From NCBI GenBank assembly GCA_965215155.1, contig CBDCCY010000001.1:558001-622000 (forward strand): a stretch of 64,000 bases of DNA. Reading direction: 5' to 3'. How positions within the stretch are numbered: position 1 is the stretch's first letter; each line of letters starts with the position of its first letter. This document shows positions 33,357-40,603 of this stretch, one piece after another. A model generated the notes under the pieces. It was not told the DNA's origin. It did not search any database and was given only the letters and a program-made list of their open reading frames with translations. Source of the stretch: JAGWAJ01 sp965215155. Its GTDB lineage: Bacteria > Acidobacteriota > Vicinamibacteria > Vicinamibacterales > UBA8438. Position numbers and translations under genes: made by a program.

Positions 33357-33385
33357 CGACGCCCAGTGTATAACTGCACGGCGTG

Positions 33386-33937
33386 ATGACGGCCCGCCGC
33401 CCCGTTACCCGTGCGTGCGCCGCGGCAAGCGCGACAGCCGTCCTGCTGCTGGCGGCGGCCCCCGCCGCGGCGCAGGGAGACGGTGAGGGCCGCTGCCGTG
33501 TTCTGTGCGCGCCGGACTTCAAGGTGGAGCCGACCGTCACCTTCGAGAACCTCGGGAACCGGGCCCGGGTCGAGGCGGTGGGCGCTGACGGGGCGGGGGT
33601 CGGTCCGCCCGCGCGGCAGGCACGCGAGTCGGTCTTCGAGCTGATCCTCGCCCTCGGCATCCCGACGGAACTCCCCCGGGTGGGCTTCACGCTGGAGGGC
33701 CGCTACTACGACCCGCAGGGTCGCCTGCTTCCGCAGTTGCAGTGGTATCCGCGCCTGATTCGGGAGATCCACCTCGCCAACCGCACCCTGCACACGGTCC
33801 TGGTCGACGACGCCATTCCCGACCTGCGGCTGAGGCGGGTGGATCTCGAGCATCGCTCGGTGTTCCAGGCCGTCAACCGTCAACCAGGATGCTCTTGGGG
33901 CCGGCCGAGCGGGATCCCGCTTGTGGCGGCGCATTGA
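33386..33937 (+). CDS. Secreted hypothetical protein, possibly C-terminally truncated
   Basis: A 183-residue protein with a signal peptide (residues about 5-26, AAPAAAQG). CRVLCAPDFKVEPTVTFENL and SVFELILALGIPTELPRVGFTLEG are the recognisable blocks. By recollection, related Acidobacteria proteins continue much further with beta strands. Here the last 30 residues (RSVFQAVNRQPGCSWGRPSGIPLV) look out of frame. That suggests a truncation or frameshift near 33860. GTG 33383 is an alternative start. No function can be assigned. Confidence 0.5.
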   Translation: MTARRPVTRACAAASATAVLLLAAAPAAAQGDGEGRCRVLCAPDFKVEPTVTFENLGNRARVEAVGADGAGVGPPARQARESVFELILALGIPTELPRVGFTLEGRYYDPQGRLLPQLQWYPRLIREIHLANRTLHTVLVDDAIPDLRLRRVDLEHRSVFQAVNRQPGCSWGRPSGIPLVAAH

Positions 33938-33977
33938 CGGCTGGTATGTTGTGCGGGATCGTCCACGGAGGTAGGTG

Positions 33978-35036
33978 ATGACACTGCGATTTCTCGCGCG
34001 CGGCGGGTTGCTCGTTCTCGTCGCGGCGATCGCGGCCTGCGCCCCCGCCGCTCCGGACGAGCCGATGGAGGAGGCGGCCCCGGAGTACGTTCCCCCGGAG
34101 GTGACGCCGCCGTCGCGCGAGCTCGTGCAGGCCGACATCGAGCAGATGATGGACGACCTGTCGAACTGGGGGCGCTGGGGTGACGACGACGAGCTCGGGG
34201 CAGCCAACCTGATCACGCCGGAGAAGCGGCTGGAGGCGCTGGCCCTCGCCACCGAGGGCATCACGGTGTCGCTCGCCCACCGCGTCCTCAAGGAAGAGGC
34301 GGATGACGTCCCGTCGCCGTTCGGCCACCGCATGCTCGGGGTGCCCGACCCGTCGGCCGAGCCCGGCTTCTTCGGCGGCGTGAGCGACAACTACACCGTG
34401 AGCTACCACGGCTACTCGCACAGCCACATCGACTCGCTGTGCCACATCCTCTACAAGGGGCAGATGTACAACGGCGTGTCGCAGGACACGATCGTCGAGG
34501 AGGGCTGCACCAAGGCCTCGATCGACAACCTGCAGGGCGGCATCGTCACCCGCGGCATCCTCTTCGACATCCCGCTGCTGAAGGGCGTGCCCTACCTGGA
34601 GCCCGGGACCCCGATCTACCAGGAGGATCTCGAGGCCTTCGAGGAGATGGCCGGCGTGACGGTGCGTCCCGGAGACGCGATCTTCATCCGCACCGGCCGC
34701 TGGGCCCGCCGGGCGGAGATGGGCCCCTGGAACATCTCGGAGAACGCGGCGGGCCTGCACGCGCAGACGCTTCCGTGGATCAAGGCGCGCGACGTCTCCT
34801 TCGCCGGCAGCGACGCCGCCCTCGACGTCGTGCCGTCGCTGGTCGAGGACGTCGCCCTGCCCGTGCACCTGGTGACGATCGTGGCGATGGGCGTCGACCT
34901 GTTCGACAACCAGGACCTGGAGGCGCTGGCCGAGACGGCGTCGTCGCTGAACCGCTGGGAGTTCACGCTGATCGCGGCTCCGCTCGCGGTGGAGAACGGA
35001 ACGGGCTCGCCGCTGAACGCGCTCGCGATTTTCTGA
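33978..35036 (+). CDS. Cyclase-family (kynurenine-formamidase-like) lipoprotein
   Basis: A 352-residue exported protein. The signal ends in VAAIAAC, a lipobox (Cys about 21). The cyclase domain PF04199 is visible in SNWGRWGDDDELGAANLIT, the metal-binding block YSHSHIDSLCHI and the GDAIFIRTGRWA segment. The family hydrolyses N-formyl or cyclic amide bonds and binds a metal through His/Asp residues. GGAGGTAGG precedes the ATG. It is first in an operon with the sulfite-oxidase-like and cytochrome c genes. Confidence 0.82.
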   Translation: MTLRFLARGGLLVLVAAIAACAPAAPDEPMEEAAPEYVPPEVTPPSRELVQADIEQMMDDLSNWGRWGDDDELGAANLITPEKRLEALALATEGITVSLAHRVLKEEADDVPSPFGHRMLGVPDPSAEPGFFGGVSDNYTVSYHGYSHSHIDSLCHILYKGQMYNGVSQDTIVEEGCTKASIDNLQGGIVTRGILFDIPLLKGVPYLEPGTPIYQEDLEAFEEMAGVTVRPGDAIFIRTGRWARRAEMGPWNISENAAGLHAQTLPWIKARDVSFAGSDAALDVVPSLVEDVALPVHLVTIVAMGVDLFDNQDLEALAETASSLNRWEFTLIAAPLAVENGTGSPLNALAIF

Positions 35037-35046
35037 GGAGAACGAG

Positions 35047-36366
35047 ATGAAGCGCACCAACCCGAGCCGGCGGCGGTTTCTGCAGAAGAGTGCGGCCGTG
35101 GCGGGGCTCGTCGCGTCGCCGCGGGCGCTGGAGGTGGCGGGCGGATCGGCGGAGGCGGCGGCCCAGGTGTCGTCGGCGTCGGTCGTCGACAACAACGCCC
35201 TCGAGAGCGTGCTCTACGGGCGGCGCTCCCGCTTCGTGACGACGACGCGGGAGGTCGAGGGCCGCAGCCACAGCCAGACGCCGCGCATCCGGCCGAATCC
35301 GCAACGCCCGAGCGCGCGCACGCCGCTCGCCGAGCTCGTCGGCACCATCACGCCGACCTCGCTCCACTTCACCACGCAGCACTACTACGGCATTCCCGAC
35401 ATCAACCCGGCCGAGCACACGCTGACGGTCGAGGGGATGGTGGAGCGGCCGCTCGTCTTCACGATGGACGAGCTGCGCCGGCTGCCGTTCGTCTCGCGCG
35501 TCCACTTCCTCGAGTGCGTCGGCAACCGCCCGAACCCCAACGCCGCCACCGTCACCGGGACGCATGGCCGGATGGGGTGCAGCGAGTGGACCGGCGTGCC
35601 GCTCTCGGTCCTCCTCGACGAGGTCGGGATCCGCAACGGCGCGTCGTGGGTCATCGCCGAGGCGGCCGACGGCGGGCGCCACACGAAGAGCGTGCCGCTG
35701 GCCAAGGGCCTCGACGACGTGATCGTCGCCTACGGGCAGAACGGCGAGCCGGTGCGTCCCGATCACGGCTATCCGCTGCGGCTGGTGGTGCCCGGCTTCG
35801 AGGGCATCTACAACGTCAAGTGGCTCAGGCGGATCAAGGTGGTCGATCAGCCCTACCTGTCGTTCCAGGAGCACTCGCGCTTCCTCACCCCGAACCCGAA
35901 GACGCAGCGCGACAGCTACGACTTCGGCCCGAGCTCGGTCATCACCCACCCGTCGGGTGGGCAGCGGATCGAGTCCCACGGCACACAGGTCATCGGCGGT
36001 CTGGCGTGGTCGGGCAGCGGCAAGGTGAGCCGGGTCGAGGTGTCGACCGACGGCGGGGCGACCTACCGGGAAGCAGAGCTGGTCGGCCCGGTGCTGTCGA
36101 AGGCCCATACCCGCTTCGCCCTCCCCTGGCGGTGGAACGGGGAGGAGGCGGTGCTGCAGTCGCGCTGCCTGGACGAGCGGGGCCAGTTGCAGCCGAGCGA
36201 GGCCGAGTACGCCGAGTACTGGGGCCTGACGCGCGGCCAGCTCTACGGCACGATCCAGAGCCAGCTCGGGCACTGCAACTGGATCCAGCCCTGGAAGGTC
36301 GCCGCGGACGGCAAGGTCACGAACGGGCTGGCGCCGACCGACGTGGTGGTCGATGTCCACGCGTAG
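35047..36366 (+). CDS. SoxC-like molybdopterin sulfite dehydrogenase
   Basis: A 439-residue protein exported by the Tat route (SRRRFLQKSAAVAGL). It is a sulfite-oxidase-family molybdoenzyme. The molybdenum-ligand cysteine is Cys157 in HFLECVGN. HGYPLRLVVPGFEGIYNVKWLRRIKV and a C-terminal Mo-co dimerisation domain (GLAWSGSGKVSRVEVSTDGG) follow. In SoxCD this subunit binds molybdopterin and partners with a cytochrome; the gene after it encodes such a cytochrome. It oxidises sulfite or sulfur bound to a carrier in the periplasm. No other sox genes are in the window. Confidence 0.87.
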   Translation: MKRTNPSRRRFLQKSAAVAGLVASPRALEVAGGSAEAAAQVSSASVVDNNALESVLYGRRSRFVTTTREVEGRSHSQTPRIRPNPQRPSARTPLAELVGTITPTSLHFTTQHYYGIPDINPAEHTLTVEGMVERPLVFTMDELRRLPFVSRVHFLECVGNRPNPNAATVTGTHGRMGCSEWTGVPLSVLLDEVGIRNGASWVIAEAADGGRHTKSVPLAKGLDDVIVAYGQNGEPVRPDHGYPLRLVVPGFEGIYNVKWLRRIKVVDQPYLSFQEHSRFLTPNPKTQRDSYDFGPSSVITHPSGGQRIESHGTQVIGGLAWSGSGKVSRVEVSTDGGATYREAELVGPVLSKAHTRFALPWRWNGEEAVLQSRCLDERGQLQPSEAEYAEYWGLTRGQLYGTIQSQLGHCNWIQPWKVAADGKVTNGLAPTDVVVDVHA

Positions 36367-36382
36367 GAGCGCGGAGAGCGTC

Positions 36383-36973
36383 ATGGACCGGGGCGGCACG
36401 CGGCGGCGCGGTGCGAGCGGCGCCGCGTGCGTCTTCCTCGGGGCGTTCCTGGCCGCCGCGGCGTCCGCGGCGGGGCAGGACTCGCACTCGCCGTCGGGTC
36501 TCGGCCGGCCGCCGACCGCGGCGGAGGAGCGGGATCGCATCATCGGTCCGGACGGGGCCGACCTTCCGCCGGGCAGCGGCAACGCCGCGGAGGGCGCGAT
36601 CGTCTTCGAGCGCCGGGGCTGCTCGATCTGCCACGGCCCGACCGGCGAGGAGGGGCCGTCCATCTCGCTGGTCGGCGGCGACGTCACCACGCGCACCAAC
36701 TACTGGCCGATCCGCCACTGGCCGTTCGCGCCGAGCATCTGGGACTACATCCGCCGCGTCATGCCGTACGACCGCCCGGGCATCCTGAGCGACGACGAGG
36801 CCTACGCGGTGACCGCGTACCTCCTCTACCGGAACGACATCATCTCCGAGGAAGCGGTGATGGATGCCGAAAGCCTGCCGCGCATCCGGATGCCGAGCCT
36901 GGACGACTACGTGATGCCGGGCACCTGGACGCCGGAGACCCGCCGCGGATTCCCGAGCCTGACCGAGCGGTAG
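36383..36973 (+). CDS. Cytochrome c, SoxD-like electron acceptor
   Basis: A 196-residue exported monohaem cytochrome. The signal sequence is followed by GAIVFERRGCSICHGPTGEEGP with the CSICH haem site, and a likely axial Met in IRRVMPYDRPGIL. WPFAPSIWDYI is common in SoxD and related subunits. ATG 36383 has a GGAGAGCGTC ribosome site. ATG 36353, which would overlap the SoxC-like gene by 14 bp, is in frame and equally possible. It presumably accepts electrons from the molybdoenzyme upstream. Confidence 0.8.
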   Translation: MDRGGTRRRGASGAACVFLGAFLAAAASAAGQDSHSPSGLGRPPTAAEERDRIIGPDGADLPPGSGNAAEGAIVFERRGCSICHGPTGEEGPSISLVGGDVTTRTNYWPIRHWPFAPSIWDYIRRVMPYDRPGILSDDEAYAVTAYLLYRNDIISEEAVMDAESLPRIRMPSLDDYVMPGTWTPETRRGFPSLTER

Positions 36974-37019
36974 CGCGACCTTCGGTCGCGTTGGGAGTCT
37001 GCGCGGGCACGAACAGGCG
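36971..37019 (-). repeat. Intergenic hairpin repeat, copy 3 (reverse orientation)
   Basis: Read on the minus strand it runs GTTCGTGCC-CGCGCAGAC-TCCCAA, then hairpin CGCGACC-GAA-GGTCGCG, then CTA. It matches the copies at 38787 and 62719, but the fifth pair of the stem is A-T here where they have C-G. It begins exactly at the stop codon of the cytochrome gene, so on the plus strand the hairpin could also end that gene's transcript. Confidence 0.7.
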
Positions 37020-37026
37020 GAAGGGC

Positions 37027-37152
37027 TGACGCGCTCCACCGGAAGCTCGTCGTCTGCAACGAGCCGCGCCGGCGGCGCGACGACGACGGCGTCGAGATCG
37101 GCCCGTGAAGTCGTTCCTGGACGCCCTCTCGGCCGATATGATCGTCGAGTGA
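37027..37152 (+). pseudogene. DUF4143-type ATPase, C-terminal remnant
   Basis: In one frame it reads ALHRKLVVCNEPRRRRDDDGVEIGP and stops; shifting by one base near 37100 gives VKSFLDALSADMIVE and a stop at 37152. VVxNEPRxRRxxDGVEIxPVxxFLxxL is the typical C-terminal end of one DUF4143 subfamily. The rest of that gene is absent. It sits directly upstream of the palindromic promoter of an intact DUF4143 gene. Confidence 0.55.
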
Positions 37153-37252
37153 CCGCACCTCGCCCGACCGGCGCGGCCGGCAGTCCTGTTCCCGGCCGCC
37201 GGCAGACGCGGACGACGCGTGCGCCCCACCGTGTTGCGGCTCGCTCACAAGA

Positions 37253-37291
37253 GCATTGAATTCTGTGGGTGTCACACACATAATTCAATGC
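37253..37291. promoter_or_regulatory. 39-bp operator-like palindrome upstream of DUF4143 ATPase B
   Basis: Outer arms GCATTGAATT and AATTCAATGC are perfect. The full 39 bp is symmetric around T37272 with two mismatched pairs (inner TGTG/CACA and GTG/CAC also pair). Length and symmetry equal those of the site at 6597-6635, and TTGAA/TTCAA occupy the same arm positions in both, although most other bases differ. It covers the -35 and -10 boxes of the gene's promoter completely. Confidence 0.75.
37256..37285 (+). promoter_or_regulatory. Sigma-70-type promoter for a leaderless DUF4143 gene
   Basis: TTGAAT (37256-37261) and CATAAT (37280-37285) are separated by 18 bp. The GTG start at 37293 lies 7 nt after the -10 box, where transcription should begin, so the transcript would be leaderless. 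No ribosome site is present. Confidence 0.62.
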
Positions 37292-37292
37292 A

Positions 37293-38450
37293 GTGATCGA
37301 GCGGAGGAATCACCTGCGCCGGCTGACGCTGCTGCTGCGGGAGTCTCCCGTGGTGGCCCTGCTCGGCGCCCGGCAGGTCGGGAAGTCCACGCTGGCGCGA
37401 CAGCTCGTGGCCGCGCGCCGCGGTCCGGTGGCGTGGTTCGACCTCGAGAACCCGGAGGACCTCGCCCGCCTCGCTGATCCGGGTCTCGAGTTGCGCCCGC
37501 TCCGCGGGCTCGTCGTGCTCGACGAGATTCAGCGCCTGCCGGACGTGTTCCCGCTACTGCGCACACTGGCGGACCGGCCGCGCACGCCGGCGCGCTTCCT
37601 GGTACTCGGCAGTGCTTCCCCCGAGTTGCTTCGCCAGGCCTCGGAGTCGCTCGCCGGCCGGGTCGCGTTCCACGAGCTGGGCGGCTTCGGCCTGCGCGAG
37701 GTCGACGATCTCGAGCGGCTCTGGTTGCGCGGGGCCTTTCCCCGTTCCTACCTCGCCCGTTCTGCGGCGGCCAGCCGCCGCTGGCGTGACGACTTCATCC
37801 GGACGTTTCTCGAGCGGGACCTCCCTGGCCTGGGAAGCACGGTGCCGTCGGTCGCGCTGCGACGCTTCTGGACGATGCTCGCCCACTGGCACGGCCAGCT
37901 CTGGAACGGCGCCGAGTTCGGACGGGCGTTCGGCGTGGCACACACCACGGTGCGTCGCTATCTCGATCTGCTCAGCTCGGTGTTCGTGGTGCAGCAGCTC
38001 CCGCCGTGGCACGAGAACGTGGCCAAACGGCAGGTCCGCTCGCCGAAGGTGTACGTGGGCGACTCGGGGATCCTCCACGCACTGCTGGGGCTGGGCACCC
38101 GCGAGGCCCTGATCTCGCATCCCAAGGTGGGCGCCTCGTGGGAGGGCTTCGCGGTCCGGCAGGTCATGCACCTGCTCGCCGCGCGCCCGGAGCAGTGCTT
38201 CCACTGGTCGACGTACTCCGGCGCGGAGCTCGACCTGCTCGTCGTGGCCGGAGGCCGGCGCTACGGGTTCGAGATCAAGCGGGCGGAGTCGCCCCGACTG
38301 ACGCCCTCGATGCGTTCCGCCCTCGAGACCCTCGATCTCAATCGCCTCGACGTCGTGCACGCGGGAGAGCGCCCGTACAAGCTGGCGCCTCGCGTTCGAG
38401 CCGTTCCCGCCGCGCGCCTCGCCTCCGAGCTTCGCCCGTTGAGGAATTGA
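37293..38450 (+). CDS. AAA ATPase with C-terminal DUF4143 (PD-(D/E)XK-like) domain, copy B
   Basis: A 385-residue protein, the same length as copy A at 6648. Walker A is LGARQVGKSTLAR (about residues 24-36) and Walker B is LVVLDEIQRLP (about 72-82). FIRTFLERDLPGLG and LRRFWTMLAHWHGQLWNGAEFGRAF lie in the middle. GAELDLLVVAGGRRYGFEIKR near residue 310 carries the Asp and Glu-x-Lys nuclease-like residues. GTG is the first codon after the palindrome. The shared promoter architecture with copy A suggests autogenous control. It is followed by an AbrB/PIN toxin-antitoxin pair. Confidence 0.86.
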   Translation: MIERRNHLRRLTLLLRESPVVALLGARQVGKSTLARQLVAARRGPVAWFDLENPEDLARLADPGLELRPLRGLVVLDEIQRLPDVFPLLRTLADRPRTPARFLVLGSASPELLRQASESLAGRVAFHELGGFGLREVDDLERLWLRGAFPRSYLARSAAASRRWRDDFIRTFLERDLPGLGSTVPSVALRRFWTMLAHWHGQLWNGAEFGRAFGVAHTTVRRYLDLLSSVFVVQQLPPWHENVAKRQVRSPKVYVGDSGILHALLGLGTREALISHPKVGASWEGFAVRQVMHLLAARPEQCFHWSTYSGAELDLLVVAGGRRYGFEIKRAESPRLTPSMRSALETLDLNRLDVVHAGERPYKLAPRVRAVPAARLASELRPLRN

Positions 38451-38522
38451 GGGCGGACCGGATGCCTGCCGCGCCGCGCCGTTGACGTTGACGTGGGGAT
38501 CCGCTCGAAATACCATCGTGCC

Positions 38523-38786
38523 ATGACGATTACCATCGACGGGGCGGGGCGAATCGTCGTACCCAAGCGCCTGCGGGAGCGCTTCAACCTGGTGGCCGGT
38601 ACCGAGCTGGAGATCGAAGCGAGCGGGGAGTGCCTCCGGCTCCGCAAGGTCGGCGCCGGCCCGGCCCTCGTGCGCAAGAAGGGGATTCTCGTGCACCACG
38701 GCGGCGCTCGCGCAACTCTCGACGTCGCCGCGTTCATCAGGGCGGAACGGGCCTCCCGGAGCCGCCGCATGCTTCCCGAGGGCTAG
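38523..38786 (+). CDS. AbrB/MazE-type antitoxin
   Basis: An 87-residue protein starting MTITIDGAGRIVVPKRLRERFNLVAGTELEIEASG, the swapped-hairpin AbrB (SpoVT) DNA-binding fold. The C-terminal tail (GARATLDVAAFIRAERASRSRRML) would contact a PIN toxin. The matching toxin gene is at 40031, now separated by a hairpin repeat and an IS630 element. An upstream in-frame ATG (10 codons earlier) is less likely because the fold begins at 38523. Confidence 0.82.
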   Translation: MTITIDGAGRIVVPKRLRERFNLVAGTELEIEASGECLRLRKVGAGPALVRKKGILVHHGGARATLDVAAFIRAERASRSRRMLPEG

Positions 38787-38864
38787 GAGTCTGCGCCGCA
38801 GAAACGCGCCATGGAGCGGTTCGTGCCAGCGCAGACCCCCCAACGCGCCCGTGAGGGCGCGCTA
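38787..38864 (+). repeat. Intergenic hairpin repeat, copy 1
   Basis: It starts right after the antitoxin stop codon. It includes GAAACGCGCCATGGAGCGGTTC, GTGCCAGCGCAGAC, CCCAA and the hairpin CGCGCCC-GTGA-GGGCGCG (38844-38861), then CTA. The GTGA loop is of the GNRA type. The 5' GGAGTCTGCGC is complementary to the later GCGCAGACYCC, giving a second long stem. The IS630 element is inserted at the TA that ends the repeat. Confidence 0.72.
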
Positions 38865-40020
38865 GTGTGCACCGTCAGAAATACGTGAGCAGTAACGCTT
38901 CAGGGATTCCGATCTGCTCGGCGGTCTTCGTCCAGACGAAGGGCTTGGGGTCTTCGTTGTAGACCGCCAGGTACTCCTTGATCGCCGCCTCGAGTGCTTG
39001 GGTGCTGCGATGGGTTCCACGCCGGATCTGCTGCCGGGTGATCTCGGCGAACCAACGCTCTACCTGGTTGAGCCACGATGCGCTCGTGGGCGTGAAGTGC
39101 AGGTGATACCGAGGACGCCGTGCCAGCCAGTCGTGGATCATCGCCGTCTTGTGCGTGCCGTAGTTGTCCAGCACCAGGTGGATGTCGAGGTCGGGCGGCA
39201 CCGCCTTGTCGATCACGGCGAGGAAGCGCTTGAACTCCACCGAGCGGTGCTTCCGAAAGCACCTGCCGATCACCTCGCCGGTGGCGGTGTTCAGGGCCGC
39301 GAACAACGAGGTCGTGCCGTGCCGTCGATAGTCGTGTGTCCGCTGCTCCGGTGCTCCCGGACGCATCGGCAACACCGGCTGGGTACGGTTCAACGCCTGG
39401 ATCTGCGACTTCTCATCCACACACAGCACCACCGCTCGCTCCGGCGGATGCAGGTACAGCCCCACGATATCGCGCACTTTCTCGATGAACAACGGGTCTC
39501 GCGACAGCTTGAAGGTCTCGCTGCGATGGGGCTTGAGCGCGAACGCGCGCCACACGCGGCCGACGGTCGAAGCGCTCAGCCCGCAGGCTCGGGCCATCGA
39601 CTCCCGGCTCCAATGCGTCGCCCCCCGTGGGGTCGTCTCCAGCGTCCGGACCACGACCCGTTCGACGTCCTCGTCCGACACCCGGCGCGGCGCGCCCGGC
39701 CGTGGTTCGTCCAGCAAGCCGTCGCAGCCGTTGCGCAGGAACCGCCGCCGCCACTTGCCGACCGTGGCCCGCGTCGTGCCCAGAGCCTGCGCCACGACCT
39801 GGTCGCTCCGTCCCGCGGCGCTCTGCAGCACGATGCGTGCCCTCAGGGCCAGAGCCTGCGCGGTATTGCGCCGGCGCAGCCAACCCTCCAGTTCCTCGCG
39901 CTGTGCGTCCGAGACCTCCGGGACCTCTCGTGTGTAATGGTTCGGCACGGCCCTCCTCGCTTCCGGGCCGACCGTACCACGAGCCGATTCTACTGGTCAA
40001 GAACTTAAGGCGTTGGACAC
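38865..40020 (-). mobile_element. IS630-family insertion sequence, 1156 bp
   Basis: Terminal inverted repeats GTGTGCACCGTCAGAAATAC (left) and, inverted, GTGTCCAACGCCTTAAGTTC (right) match at 13 of 20 positions. The element is flanked by TA on each side (38863-38864 and 40021-40022), the duplicated target of the IS630/Tc1 group. It contains one intact transposase gene. It lies between an antitoxin gene and its PIN toxin gene. Confidence 0.88.
38875..39948 (-). CDS. IS630-family transposase
   Basis: A 357-residue single-frame DDE transposase. N-terminal helix-turn-helix domains (VAQALGTTRATVGKWRRRFL and ARACGLSASTVGRVWRAFAL) precede the catalytic domain. Its acidic residues are Asp in VVLCVDEKSQIQAL, Asp in HLVLDNYGTHKT and Glu in SASWLNQVERWFAEITRQQI. 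The start is GTG with AGGAGGG upstream. The stop lies just inside the left inverted repeat. It appears active. Confidence 0.92.
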   Translation of the reverse strand: MPNHYTREVPEVSDAQREELEGWLRRRNTAQALALRARIVLQSAAGRSDQVVAQALGTTRATVGKWRRRFLRNGCDGLLDEPRPGAPRRVSDEDVERVVVRTLETTPRGATHWSRESMARACGLSASTVGRVWRAFALKPHRSETFKLSRDPLFIEKVRDIVGLYLHPPERAVVLCVDEKSQIQALNRTQPVLPMRPGAPEQRTHDYRRHGTTSLFAALNTATGEVIGRCFRKHRSVEFKRFLAVIDKAVPPDLDIHLVLDNYGTHKTAMIHDWLARRPRYHLHFTPTSASWLNQVERWFAEITRQQIRRGTHRSTQALEAAIKEYLAVYNEDPKPFVWTKTAEQIGIPEALLLTYF

Positions 40021-40030
40021 TAGGTGCTGG

Positions 40031-40462
40031 GTGCGCGTGCTCTTCGACACCTCCGTGCTGGTGCCGGCGGTCGTCGACCAGCTGGCCAACCACGAAGCGG
40101 CACTCGAGGCGTTGCTGCGCTACACGGTCGGCCGGCACGCGGGCTACTGCTCGACGCACGCCCTCGCCGAGTGCTACGCCACGCTGACGGCTTTGCCGCT
40201 GCCGCGTCGCGTCCTGCCGGCCGAGGCGAGGCAACTCGTCGAGGAGAGCCTTCTGGGGCGGCTCACGGCAGTCCCGCTGACGCAGGCCGACTACCTCGAC
40301 GCCCTCCGCCGCGTCAGCGACCGCGGTCTCGGCACCGGCGTCGTCTACGATGCGCTGCACGTCCGTTGTGCGGAGGGGATTCCGGCGGATCGCATCCTGA
40401 CCTGGAACCTGACGGACTTCGAGCGACTTCGGCCCGAGGGGATGGTGGTCACGGCTCCGTAG
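40031..40462 (+). CDS. PIN-domain toxin (VapC-like)
   Basis: A 143-residue PIN-fold ribonuclease toxin starting VRVLFDTSVLVPAVV (first acidic Asp), with Glu in HALAECYATLT, Asp in GVVYDALHVRC and the final block LTWNLTDFERL. All active-site positions are filled. It belongs with the AbrB-type antitoxin at 38523. The GTG start lies 10 bp after the right end of the IS630 element, so its natural promoter and coupling to the antitoxin are lost. Expression, if any, would need read-through from the IS. Confidence 0.8.
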   Translation: MRVLFDTSVLVPAVVDQLANHEAALEALLRYTVGRHAGYCSTHALAECYATLTALPLPRRVLPAEARQLVEESLLGRLTAVPLTQADYLDALRRVSDRGLGTGVVYDALHVRCAEGIPADRILTWNLTDFERLRPEGMVVTAP

Positions 40463-40603
40463 CTCCGGTCGCGGTCACGTTCGAGTCGGGCCCCGATCAT
40501 CGTCGGGATCGTCTATTCTGACGGGCGGCCCGCGGGGCGGGGCAGCCCTGAAGCAGGGCGCCGCGGGCAGTTCTCGCCGCGTGCCGGTCTTGGGGAGTTG
40601 TCG

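Noticed and set aside
40485..40500. TTCGAGTC motif resembling a tRNA T-loop
   Set aside because: No acceptor or anticodon arms could be folded around it. No tRNA or rRNA gene was recognised anywhere in the window.
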